64,000 bases of DNA, taken from Anaerotruncus colihominis (GTDB lineage: Bacteria > Bacillota > Clostridia > Oscillospirales > Ruminococcaceae). This document shows, in pieces, positions 1 through 8,128 of this stretch (the first letter of the stretch is position 1; each line of letters opens with the position of its first letter). The notes below the pieces were generated by a model. It was not told the DNA's origin and made no database searches. It worked only from the letters and a program-made list of their open reading frames with translations. Location: the NCBI RefSeq assembly GCF_010206195.1, contig NZ_VIQT01000002.1, positions 1-64,000 on the forward strand, in the 5' to 3' direction. A program made the position numbers and the translations under genes.

Positions 1-731
1 CCCCCCCCCCGTCCCGTATCCTTCTTCGAAGTCTGATCACCATGTTTTGCGTATTTGTTATGTATCAATTGGTATCCCTTGGCGCCATCGCGCTCGTGGA
101 GCAGAAAATGGGGATAGAAACCTACCCGTCCGGAACTGGCTATGCGCTCTACCTTGGCCTCGGGCTGGATGAAAACCTTCAATATTCAAAGGAGCCAGCC
201 CGCAACTTTCTTTCGACTTATTCCGGTGATCCCGCCGATTTTCATAAGGAATGTTATGAGAAGATCTTTACCTCTTTGCGGGAGCACTGGGATGCATATC
301 CTCAAATCTTTCCAGAGAAGTTTCAAACAACCTGGGGACGATACAGACGTTATCCGGAAACCGCTTTTCTGACTTGGGCTTTTCAGCCTGGCGACACCGA
401 TACGCCCCATCCCCTCAGCCAGTATCTCCCCCCTATCTCTACTCTGATGGGACAATATTACCTTCTGGTGTGTCTGCTTGCCGTAGCGGGCTGCATCTAT
501 TTAATGCGTCGCCCAACCGGTTATTCTGTTTTTACGCACTCCCTGTTTTTATTCGGGTTTGCGTTGATCGTCCTGATCGGCGAACCGCTGGGACGTTACA
601 AATGTGTGATCTTCCCGATTCTGTGTCTGCTCGCTGCCCTTGGGCTATATGCCCTGTATCAAGGCATATGGCGTCTGTGGGAATACATCCGCCACCTGTA
701 CGCCAGTATTCGGGTCAGAACCGCGCACTGA
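1..731 (+). CDS. Membrane glycosyltransferase (GT-C type), C-terminal part, cut by window start
   Basis: This reading frame is open from the first base of the window and ends at a TGA at 729-731, so the gene begins outside the window; the first internal ATG at 42 is not its real start. The visible ~242 residues match the C-terminal part of the complete gene that follows (1001-2602). They are almost identical at both ends and more diverged in the middle (about 175-450). The product has the alternating loop and hydrophobic pattern of polytopic GT-C glycosyltransferases, with two or three membrane segments near the C terminus. By analogy with its neighbour it would transfer a sugar from a lipid carrier outside the membrane; that is inference. 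Confidence 0.75.
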   Translation, partial: PPPSRILLRSLITMFCVFVMYQLVSLGAIALVEQKMGIETYPSGTGYALYLGLGLDENLQYSKEPARNFLSTYSGDPADFHKECYEKIFTSLREHWDAYPQIFPEKFQTTWGRYRRYPETAFLTWAFQPGDTDTPHPLSQYLPPISTLMGQYYLLVCLLAVAGCIYLMRRPTGYSVFTHSLFLFGFALIVLIGEPLGRYKCVIFPILCLLAALGLYALYQGIWRLWEYIRHLYASIRVRTAH

Positions 732-739
732 CTGCGAAA
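1..739 (+). repeat. Tandem duplication, copy 1 (3' part of glycosyltransferase)
   Basis: Bases 1-739 are a homologous copy of 1860-2610. Both begin in a run of C and end a few bases after the stop codon. The first ~165 bases and the last ~270 bases are nearly identical, while the centre differs at many positions. This mosaic suggests recombination or gene conversion between the two genes. Confidence 0.85.
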
Positions 740-1000
740 GGGGAATCGCATAGGTCACCTGATGCCTGTTATCAACGCACATCATATGCCACATGCCCAA
801 ATACGGCGTAATAAAGCGTTACTAAGGTCGGGTGATTTAGGCACAATATTGCTGTGTCCTCATCGCTGCATATTCTAATTGCCATCCTGGTCGACGCTTC
901 GGATATTTGTTCAAAATTCGCATTAATTATCAGTTTAATTGTGGTATATTTAGTAAATATTTGCATTTTAAATGCCATTCTCAGTAGATGGAGGCTGCTT

Positions 1001-2602
1001 ATGAACGAACGACCTGTTGTTTGGCCCATGAGAATATTTTACCCTTTTCTTGCAATCTTCCCCCTTTTGCTGGCCGCATATTTCACAGCAACCTATGTAT
1101 TCGGTTATTGGCGTGCCCGCCCCTATCTTCCGGTTTTAATAGCCGGCTGGGGCGCTTTGGCCTGTTTATGCATCTATGCGTTTCGCCGTGTGTCAGGCAC
1201 TGTTTCACGCGGGCAGGAATGGCTGCTTTTGGGTGTATTGGCCTTGCTTGCTTTTACAGTCCGCATGTACGCGGTGCTGCTGATCCAAACCCAGCCCGCC
1301 GCTGATTTTTGGCTTGCCCATCAGAATGCGGTCAGTCTCGCGCAGACAGGTGTGCCCAGCGATCCCCATGTATATTCCATGGCTACCGCATGGGGTTTCT
1401 ACGCCATCACCTTATCGGGGTTATATTCTCTGTTTGAGCCTTCCGTTTTCACGACACAGGCTTTTAACTGCGTGCTGGATACCGCTACTGTAGTCCTGCT
1501 GTATTTCGGGACCAAACTCTGTTTGAAAAGCCGCATCATTGCTTTCTTTGCCGCCTCCTTCTATGCATTCTTTCCCTCCATCATCATTTACATCGGCGTG
1601 CTCACTCCGGAATTTATTGCGATCCCCCTGATGACCGGTTCGATTCTTCTGCTGGAATATCTGCAGCGATCCAGGCGTTCTGGAAGCAAATGGTTCTGGG
1701 TATGGGCGGTATCCATCGGGCTTGTTTGGGGCGTCGCCAACGCCTATCGCCCATTCGGTGTCGTCTTTCTGGTTGCCTTTGCAGGCGCCGAGTTTCTGTT
1801 TTTCATACTTCCTGCTATCCGGGATCGAATCCGAGAAAAGAAGTTAATCTCCACAAACGCCCCCCCCCCGTCCCGTATCCTTCTTCGAAGTCTGATCACC
1901 ATGTTTTGCGTATTTGTTATGTATCAATTGGTATCCCTTGGCGCCATCGCGCTCGTGGAGCAGAAAATGGGGATAGAAACCTACCCGTCCGGAACTGGCT
2001 ATGCGCTCTACCTTGGCCTCGGGCTGGATGAAAACCTCCAGCAGTCCCGGGATCCAGCTAAGAGCTTTCTTTCCACCTATTCCGGCGATCCCGACGATTT
2101 TCATAAGGAATGTTATGAGAAGATCTTTACTTCTTTGCGGGAACACTGGGATGTGTATCCCGAGATCCTTTTGAGGAAGTTCCAAATCACCTGGGGTCAG
2201 TACAGCCGCTTTCCGGAAGTCAGCTTTCTGAACTGGGCTTTGCGATCCGGGTACATCTCAACTGCTTCTGAATTGGAGCACCCGCTCTATACGTATATTG
2301 TTCAAATTTGTTCCCTTATGGGGCAATACTACCTTCTGGTGTGTCTGCTCGCTGCGGCGGGCTGTATCTATTTAATGCGTCGCCCGACCGGTTATTCTGT
2401 TTTTACGCACTCCCTGTTTTTATTCGGGTTTGCGTTGATCGTCCTGATTGGCGAACCGCAGTGCCGCTACAAATGTGTGATTTTCCCGATTCTGTGTCTG
2501 CTCGCTGCCCTTGGGCTATATGCCCTGTATCAAGGCATATGGCGTCTGTGGGAATACATCCGCCACCTGTACGCCAGTATTCGGGCCAGAACTGCGCACT
2601 GA
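1001..2602 (+). CDS. Integral membrane glycosyltransferase, GT39/ArnT-like (GT-C)
   Basis: A polytopic membrane protein of 533 residues. I place the start at ATG 1001 because GGAGG lies at 990-994; an upstream in-frame ATG at 854 has no ribosome binding site. Hydrophobic segments run through most of the first 300 residues. The early loop motif with Asp-Phe-Trp and His-Gln-Asn (about residues 100-115) resembles the acidic/His loop of the GT-C families that use polyprenyl-phosphate sugars. The GT39-like assignment is family inference from this architecture. Its 3' part is duplicated upstream (1-731). A C10 tract at 1860-1869 encodes Ala-Pro-Pro-Pro and leaves the frame open here. The next gene, a secreted heparinase-like protein, starts 22 bases after the stop, so both probably act in surface polysaccharide assembly or turnover. 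Confidence 0.75.
   Translation: MNERPVVWPMRIFYPFLAIFPLLLAAYFTATYVFGYWRARPYLPVLIAGWGALACLCIYAFRRVSGTVSRGQEWLLLGVLALLAFTVRMYAVLLIQTQPAADFWLAHQNAVSLAQTGVPSDPHVYSMATAWGFYAITLSGLYSLFEPSVFTTQAFNCVLDTATVVLLYFGTKLCLKSRIIAFFAASFYAFFPSIIIYIGVLTPEFIAIPLMTGSILLLEYLQRSRRSGSKWFWVWAVSIGLVWGVANAYRPFGVVFLVAFAGAEFLFFILPAIRDRIREKKLISTNAPPPSRILLRSLITMFCVFVMYQLVSLGAIALVEQKMGIETYPSGTGYALYLGLGLDENLQQSRDPAKSFLSTYSGDPDDFHKECYEKIFTSLREHWDVYPEILLRKFQITWGQYSRFPEVSFLNWALRSGYISTASELEHPLYTYIVQICSLMGQYYLLVCLLAAAGCIYLMRRPTGYSVFTHSLFLFGFALIVLIGEPQCRYKCVIFPILCLLAALGLYALYQGIWRLWEYIRHLYASIRARTAH
1860..1869 (+). repeat. C10 homopolymer inside the glycosyltransferase gene
   Basis: Ten consecutive C bases lie in the middle of an otherwise intact coding region. 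The window also starts inside a run of at least ten C in the same codons of the duplicated gene. Loss or gain of one base would shift the frame and truncate the protein after about 290 residues. Long C tracts are known substrates for slipped-strand mispairing. Confidence 0.8.
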
Positions 2603-2610
2603 CTGCGAAA
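1860..2610 (+). repeat. Tandem duplication, copy 2 (3' part of glycosyltransferase)
   Basis: Counterpart of bases 1-739. The similarity includes the C tract at the left end and continues to the bases just after the stop codon, then is lost. Confidence 0.85.
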
Positions 2611-2624
2611 AAGGAGGAACTGTG

Positions 2625-5117
2625 TTGATTCGGAAAATTATATCTATTTTTCTTGTTGTCACTGTCCTGCTGTGCTCTTGTGAAAAAGCCCCGGATACCG
2701 GCAAGGAGTCTTCCCAAGCTTCACCCGGAGCATCTCAGAGCACCGAATGCGGCTTTACTCTGGAAGAGTTCAACTGTGGCTTCCGTGTGCCGTCGGACGA
2801 GTTGACCATCACCATAGCCGACTCCATCCTCGATCACAAAATGATCGTAAATTATGAGAACATGGATCTGGAAACCATGGAGCCCGTACTGCCATATGAG
2901 TCCTTTGACAACTTTGACTGGGATGTGCAGTTTACTGAATCGCCCAACACCTTCCAATTATATTTGCAGTGTCTGAACCCGCTGATCTATCTGACAAAAG
3001 CCTATCAGCTGACCTCCGATGCGGCCTATATTGATTGCGCAACGGAAATGATCCAAAGCTGGATGGAGTATGAGCAACCGCGAGGCGATTCCAAAAATCC
3101 ATTTGTATGGTATGACCATGGTACCGCGCTGCGTGCCGAAAATCTGATCTATTTCATTCTGGTGGCGGAGCCGGCTCAGCGGATCACGCCGGAATTCTCC
3201 CGAGAATTGCGAGAACTACTTCAGGAACATGCAGAGTTTTTGAGTGACCCGCAAAACTATACTGAAAACCACAATCATGGCATTTTCCAGGACCGCGCGC
3301 TGATCTACACGGCTTACTTTCTCAATAACGATCAAACCGCACAATGGCTGGAAATCGCGCAGTCGCGTCTTCAGCTTCAAAAAGAATTTGCCTTTTCAGA
3401 CGAGATGGTCCATGTGGAAAACTCTCCCGGCTATCAGGTGGGAGTGATGGATCTGTTCCGTATCGTGGCGGACTTCCTGAAGACCATGGGAAATCCCTAT
3501 GGAACCGATCTTTATCAGGACATTGAAGCGTCCGCCGAATTTATGGCTCGGATCCTCAAGCCCAATGGTTCCCTGGCGGAGATTGGCGATACGAATGGCC
3601 GCATCACATCTTCCACAGTCTCCAACGCCAGCCTGACCGCATTCGGCAACCCACATCTGACCTATTCCTCTACTCAGGGTGCACAAGGGGAAATGCCTGA
3701 CAGCCTCTCAGCCTTTTATCCTCATTCCGGATACTACATTGGACGCAATTCCTGGGCGGCGGACGGCTTTTCCGACGCCACCTGGACAATGTTCAAGTCC
3801 GGGTATTCCTCCAAAACTCATAAACATGCGGATGATCTTTCCTTCATGCTTTACTCTCACGGATATGACGTGTTTGCGGATACCGGTTGGTACAATTATG
3901 TATCCGGGAATTTTTACCGCGATCATTTCGTATCCTCCCGAGCACACAACACGCTTATTGTAGATGGAAAGAGTTACTCTCCTACAGATGAAAACAGCTC
4001 CAAAACGGGCATCCTGCGAACCGCCTCCGAAGACGGATACGATTATGTGCTGGGGGTCAACGATATGTATCCCGGCGTCAGCCTGGATCGGCATTTCTAC
4101 TATTTTGGAGATGCGATCCTGCTTTACGACAATATGGTTTCTCGGGATGAACACACCTACTCGCAGCTCTTTCAGTGCTCAGAATATACAGAAATATTGG
4201 ATTCGTCGCCGACGGAAGTGCGATTGCGCCTGGCGGATACGGACTGCTATGTAAGAATCCGCCAGTTGCACGCCTCCGGGCCGCTTGATTTGAACATCTA
4301 CCATGGGGATACCGAAACCGGATATGGATTTATCTCCCGGCAGATGAACCATCTGGCAGAAATCAACACCTTGAAATTCGATGCGGTCGGAACGGATTAC
4401 GATCTGGTGACTCTCATCACCATAGAAGACGCTTCCGGCGCAACGGAAGGGATGGACAATTTCTCTTTTGATGAAAAAGCTATGGCTTTCTCCTGGTCCG
4501 ATGGAGAAACGAACCGACAGATTTCTCTCGCGTCCAGACAGCGGGTAGATCCTATGGCGGTCACTGTATCCCAGCAGAATAACTTATTCACGTTTACAAA
4601 TCAGAACACCATTGATGGCCTACAGTATGCTTGGTATGTTCTGGATCGAAATACTGCAAAGGTGCTCTTCAAAACGGATTATTCCATAGACCCGCAATTT
4701 TCCTATCGCTTTGATGAGGCAGGAAGTTATTTGGTAAAGGCCTATGTCCGTTCTTCGGACGGACATAGGCAAGCGGCTATTACATCCGCAGTGGATGTAA
4801 ATCCCGAAGGAAGCGCCAAGGATGTGACCAATGCGTATCCTTATTTGAATTTGCAATACAATGGGCACAAGATGGAGCCCTTAAGCGATTCTCAGTATCG
4901 ATTTATCATTGATTATGACTACTCATGGACGTCTTCTGTACGGTGGTATGTATACCGCAACGGTGGTTACTACGATTTGCTGCGCACGGACAACGGTATT
5001 TTGGAATATACCTTCACTGAGCCGGGCCAATACACGGTTATGTACTATCTGACTACCTCTAATGGCGACAATGAATTCTGGAACTTTTCCGAAATCCAAA
5101 TTCCTTCCAAATCATAA
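2625..5117 (+). CDS. Heparinase II/III family lipoprotein
   Basis: Predicted secreted lipoprotein of 830 residues. I chose TTG 2625, seven bases after AGGAGG (2612-2617); GTG 2622 is the alternative. The N terminus has a short basic stretch, a hydrophobic core and a lipobox ending Leu-Cys-Ser-Cys. Residues ~40-330 look like the helical alginate-lyase/heparinase toroid (Asn-His-Asn-His-Gly motif). The following ~300 residues carry hallmarks of the heparinase II/III beta-sheet domain, such as Lys-His-Ala-Asp-Asp-Leu-Ser and Arg-Ala-His-Asn-Thr. The last ~200 residues form two Ig-like repeats rich in Tyr/Trp. The family consists of polysaccharide lyases or hydrolases for acidic polysaccharides. 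Placement behind a glycosyltransferase suggests processing of the cell's own polysaccharide rather than foraging. Substrate unknown. Confidence 0.85.
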   Translation: MIRKIISIFLVVTVLLCSCEKAPDTGKESSQASPGASQSTECGFTLEEFNCGFRVPSDELTITIADSILDHKMIVNYENMDLETMEPVLPYESFDNFDWDVQFTESPNTFQLYLQCLNPLIYLTKAYQLTSDAAYIDCATEMIQSWMEYEQPRGDSKNPFVWYDHGTALRAENLIYFILVAEPAQRITPEFSRELRELLQEHAEFLSDPQNYTENHNHGIFQDRALIYTAYFLNNDQTAQWLEIAQSRLQLQKEFAFSDEMVHVENSPGYQVGVMDLFRIVADFLKTMGNPYGTDLYQDIEASAEFMARILKPNGSLAEIGDTNGRITSSTVSNASLTAFGNPHLTYSSTQGAQGEMPDSLSAFYPHSGYYIGRNSWAADGFSDATWTMFKSGYSSKTHKHADDLSFMLYSHGYDVFADTGWYNYVSGNFYRDHFVSSRAHNTLIVDGKSYSPTDENSSKTGILRTASEDGYDYVLGVNDMYPGVSLDRHFYYFGDAILLYDNMVSRDEHTYSQLFQCSEYTEILDSSPTEVRLRLADTDCYVRIRQLHASGPLDLNIYHGDTETGYGFISRQMNHLAEINTLKFDAVGTDYDLVTLITIEDASGATEGMDNFSFDEKAMAFSWSDGETNRQISLASRQRVDPMAVTVSQQNNLFTFTNQNTIDGLQYAWYVLDRNTAKVLFKTDYSIDPQFSYRFDEAGSYLVKAYVRSSDGHRQAAITSAVDVNPEGSAKDVTNAYPYLNLQYNGHKMEPLSDSQYRFIIDYDYSWTSSVRWYVYRNGGYYDLLRTDNGILEYTFTEPGQYTVMYYLTTSNGDNEFWNFSEIQIPSKS

Positions 5118-5222
5118 CAGCAGTTTGTTATTCTCCAAAAATTCTTGCCATCCGCCTGTTTCTATTTAGATTGAAGCATAAGGCAAAAGCCATTTTAGCA
5201 ATCATTTTCTCTGATTCGTATT

Positions 5223-5276
5223 AAAAATAAAGACAGACAGCGGTTCCATATAAAGCCGCTGTCTGTCTTTATTTTT
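5223..5276. terminator. Perfect bidirectional terminator hairpin
   Basis: Arms 5223-5243 and 5256-5276 are perfectly complementary over 21 bp around a 12-base loop. There is an A run on one side and a T run on the other, so it can end transcription of the heparinase gene (plus) and of the ABC transporter operon (minus). Confidence 0.92.
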
Positions 5277-5329
5277 ACCGTTCCAACAATGCCGGAAACC
5301 CGCCCCACTGTTTGTGGCACAGCCGACTA

Positions 5330-5437
5330 AAGTTTTTTGGCATACCTTTTTTTCAAAAAAGGTATGAAGTTTTTTGCTGAGGCTTTTTTTCAAAAAAGCC
5401 GGAAAGTTGTTTGCTAAGCTTTTTTCAAAAAAGCGGG
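5330..5437. repeat. Three tandem imperfect hairpin repeats (~36 bp each)
   Basis: Three consecutive units start with AAGTTTTTTG-like sequence and each contains a T-run, a single C and an A-run flanked by complementary bases (hairpins near 5341-5366, 5381-5400, 5418-5434). They lie between the terminator and the end of the minus-strand ABC operon. They resemble REP-type intergenic repeats; they may act as extra terminators. Confidence 0.7.
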
Positions 5438-5443
5438 TGGAAA

Positions 5444-8023
5444 TCAAGCGGAAAGGCCGGCGGCGCTTTTCATGATCTGTTCCTGCGTAACGCGGCTATC
5501 GGATAAGTACTCCTTCATCATGCGGCCCTCGTAAAGGACGACGATCCTGTCGCAGGCGCCGATGATCTCCGGCAGCTCGGACGAAATCATGATGACCGCA
5601 ATGCCCTGTTTCGTCAGGCGGTCGATCAGGCGATGAATTTCCGCCTTTGCGCCTACATCAATGCCGCGCGTCGGCTCGTCAAGAATGACGACCTTTGGAT
5701 TGCGGTTGAGCCATTTCGCAAGGCAGACCTTCTGCTGGTTACCGCCGCTTAAATTCATAATCAATTGTTCTGTGGACGGCGTCTTAACGTTGAGCGAATC
5801 AATATATTCCTGTGCGATCGACAGATCCTTTTTCGCGTCGATCCAGCCAAACCGGCTGATCCACGGCAGGGCGGCCAGAGTCGTATTCTCACGCACCGTC
5901 ATATGCGGGACAATCCCTTCGCGGCGGCGGTCCTCGGAAACCATCGCGATCCCGGCCTTGATTGCGTCAAGCGGACAGCGAACCTCCAGCTTTTGGCCGC
6001 TCAGATAAATTGCGCCGCTGTCGGGCCGGTCAAGGCCAAAGATACAGCGCATGATCTCTGTGCGGCCGGCGCCCATCAGGCCGCTGAAGCCGAGCACCTC
6101 GCCGGCGCGCACGGAAAAGCTGATCGGTTCAAACGCGCCCTTGCGGCTGAGATTTTCAACACGCAGCACCTCCTCGCCGGGCGCGCCCTTTTCACGTGTG
6201 AAAATATCGTTCAGCTCTCGGCCGACCATATGCCGTATCACCTTATTTTCGTCGAATTCCGATACCGGTCCAGTGATCACCTGGCGGCCGTCGCGCAGGA
6301 TGGTGATTTCATCGGCGATCTCAAAGATTTCTGACATGCGGTGCGAGATATAGACGACCGCAATGTTGTTTTCTTTCAGCTCCCGGATGATCTTGAACAG
6401 GTTTTCCTTGTCAGCCTCGGTGATCGCAGATGTCGGTTCATCCATAACCACAATCCAGGCGTTTGAACCAAACGCCTTGGCGATTTCAATCATCTGCTGC
6501 TGTCCGACCGTCAATTGGTCGATCTTCTGCCGTACGCCGACCTGGAGCTGGAAACGGTCAAGCAGGCTGCGCGTCTTTTGTTCCATGCGTTTTATGTCCA
6601 AAAGGACGCGCGTGCTGTTTGACAGCTCCTTCCCCAGGTTGACGTTTTGGCTTACGTTCAGCTCCGGGATATTGGCAAGCTCCTGATAGATAACGGAAAT
6701 CCCTATCCGTTCGCTGTCCGCCGGCGAACGGATCTGAGCGGGCGCGCCGTTGATCAGGATTTCGCCCTCGTCCTTTGTATAGACGCCGGAGAGGATTTTC
6801 ATCAGCGTCGATTTGCCCGCGCCGTTTTCGCCGCACAGCGCATGAATGGTCCCGCGCTTGATTGTAAGGCTTACGTCGTCGAGTGCGCGCACGCCAGGGA
6901 ACACCTTGACGATATGCCGCAGCTCCAGGACATCCTGCTCGTTTGCCGCGAGAATCTCGTCGAGTCCGCGCGTCTTTTTGCCCCTTTGCAGCTCGGCGCC
7001 GCCGGATTGCCCGGCCGCATGGCGCAGGGCGCTTTTTTGCGCTTTGGCGGCAACAATGCGGTTGCCAAGCACTGCCAACAGGATCAGGGAGCCTTGAACC
7101 ATATAATTGACAAACGGGGAGAGGTCGAGCATACTAAGCCCTGTAAAGATGACGGATGTCAATACGACGCCGAGCAGCGTCCCTTTCAGATTTCCCTGGC
7201 CGCCCATCAGGCTCGTGCCGCCAATAACAACGGCGGTGATGACATTGAACTCCATCCCAACGCCTGCCATCGGCTGCGCGGAACGCGCGCGGCCGACAAT
7301 AACAATTGTCGACAGAGCTATAAAAACGCCGGCGGCAATATAAACGCACAGCGTATGTTTTTCCACATCGATGCCGGACGCGCGCGAGGCGACCGGATTG
7401 CCGCCGATCGCATAGGTCCTGCGTCCAAAGGCCGTCCTGGTCAGCAGCAAGTACGCCGCGATATATGCGGCCGCTACAAGCAGCAGGGAAACCGGGATTT
7501 TTCCAAACAGATCCGTTTGGCTTACAAAATTATACAGGCTGTTGTCGACAATGACGCGCGAGGAATGCGTAACGGTCAATGTCAGCCCACGCGCAAGCGA
7601 CATCGTCGCCAGGGTGACAATAAACGGCGCGATTTTGAGATATCCCGCCGCATACCCGTTGATCAGCCCAAAACCTGTCGCGGCCGCGACAGTCGCAGCG
7701 ATGCCCGCGATCCCCGCAAACAGCGTGGAGCCGCCCGCCGCCTGCATGGCCAAAGCGCCCGCCGCGCCTGAAAACGCCACCACAGACCCAACAGACAGGT
7801 CGATCCCGCCTGTCAGCATGATCATTGTCATTGCGATCGCGGCCAACGCGTTGGAGGCCGCCTGCCTGAAAAGATTCATGACCGTGTTGAAGCTCAAAAA
7901 GCCCTTTGAGACAAACGAGAACAACACAAACAGTACCGCGATCATCGCGGCGATCGTCATATACCGGAAGGTTTCCCCATTCATTGCCGCGCCGCGTTTT
8001 TTTCCCTTCTTTGCCATATCCAT
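5444..8023 (-). CDS. Fused CUT2 sugar ABC permease and double ATPase
   Basis: An 859-residue fusion of two normally separate subunits of a ribose/galactose-type (CUT2) importer. Residues ~18-325 are an RbsC-like permease, with Gly-Gly-Ile-Asp-Leu-Ser near 72-77 and many hydrophobic segments. A charged linker covers ~326-365. The rest is an RbsA-like ATPase with two ABC modules: Walker A of the first at 398-406 and a Leu-Ser-Gly-Gly-Asn-Gln-Gln signature in the second. A TAGGAG site lies upstream of the ATG at 8023. It is the last gene of a five-gene minus-strand operon that also encodes a free permease and the binding protein, so the importer could pair one free and one ATPase-linked permease. 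Sugar specificity cannot be read from the sequence. Confidence 0.9.
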   Translation of the reverse strand: MDMAKKGKKRGAAMNGETFRYMTIAAMIAVLFVLFSFVSKGFLSFNTVMNLFRQAASNALAAIAMTMIMLTGGIDLSVGSVVAFSGAAGALAMQAAGGSTLFAGIAGIAATVAAATGFGLINGYAAGYLKIAPFIVTLATMSLARGLTLTVTHSSRVIVDNSLYNFVSQTDLFGKIPVSLLLVAAAYIAAYLLLTRTAFGRRTYAIGGNPVASRASGIDVEKHTLCVYIAAGVFIALSTIVIVGRARSAQPMAGVGMEFNVITAVVIGGTSLMGGQGNLKGTLLGVVLTSVIFTGLSMLDLSPFVNYMVQGSLILLAVLGNRIVAAKAQKSALRHAAGQSGGAELQRGKKTRGLDEILAANEQDVLELRHIVKVFPGVRALDDVSLTIKRGTIHALCGENGAGKSTLMKILSGVYTKDEGEILINGAPAQIRSPADSERIGISVIYQELANIPELNVSQNVNLGKELSNSTRVLLDIKRMEQKTRSLLDRFQLQVGVRQKIDQLTVGQQQMIEIAKAFGSNAWIVVMDEPTSAITEADKENLFKIIRELKENNIAVVYISHRMSEIFEIADEITILRDGRQVITGPVSEFDENKVIRHMVGRELNDIFTREKGAPGEEVLRVENLSRKGAFEPISFSVRAGEVLGFSGLMGAGRTEIMRCIFGLDRPDSGAIYLSGQKLEVRCPLDAIKAGIAMVSEDRRREGIVPHMTVRENTTLAALPWISRFGWIDAKKDLSIAQEYIDSLNVKTPSTEQLIMNLSGGNQQKVCLAKWLNRNPKVVILDEPTRGIDVGAKAEIHRLIDRLTKQGIAVIMISSELPEIIGACDRIVVLYEGRMMKEYLSDSRVTQEQIMKSAAGLSA

Positions 8024-8071
8024 CCGCTCACGCTCCTACATTGATCGCCGGCAGCAGGCCGGTAAAGCTGC

Positions 8072-8098
8072 CGCGGCGGGCGCGCCGCGCCCGCCGCG
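8072..8098 (-). promoter_or_regulatory. GC-rich intercistronic hairpin after the binding-protein gene
   Basis: A 12-bp perfect GC stem (8072-8083 with 8087-8098) lies between the binding-protein gene and the fused transporter gene and has no T run. Such hairpins can protect the upstream message from 3' exonucleases and raise binding-protein level over membrane subunits; this role is inferred. Confidence 0.55.
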
Positions 8099-8128
8099 AA
8101 GGGGATATAAGCGCCCTTCCCTTTACGT

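Noticed and set aside
5202-5447. Minus-strand reading frame over the terminator and hairpin repeats
   Set aside because: Its Lys/Phe-rich sequence is produced by the A/T runs of the repeats and it has no ribosome binding site.
6647-7771. Long plus-strand frame opposite the transporter fusion
   Set aside because: Antisense shadow in GC-rich coding sequence; composition rich in Arg/His/Gln and no homology-like features.
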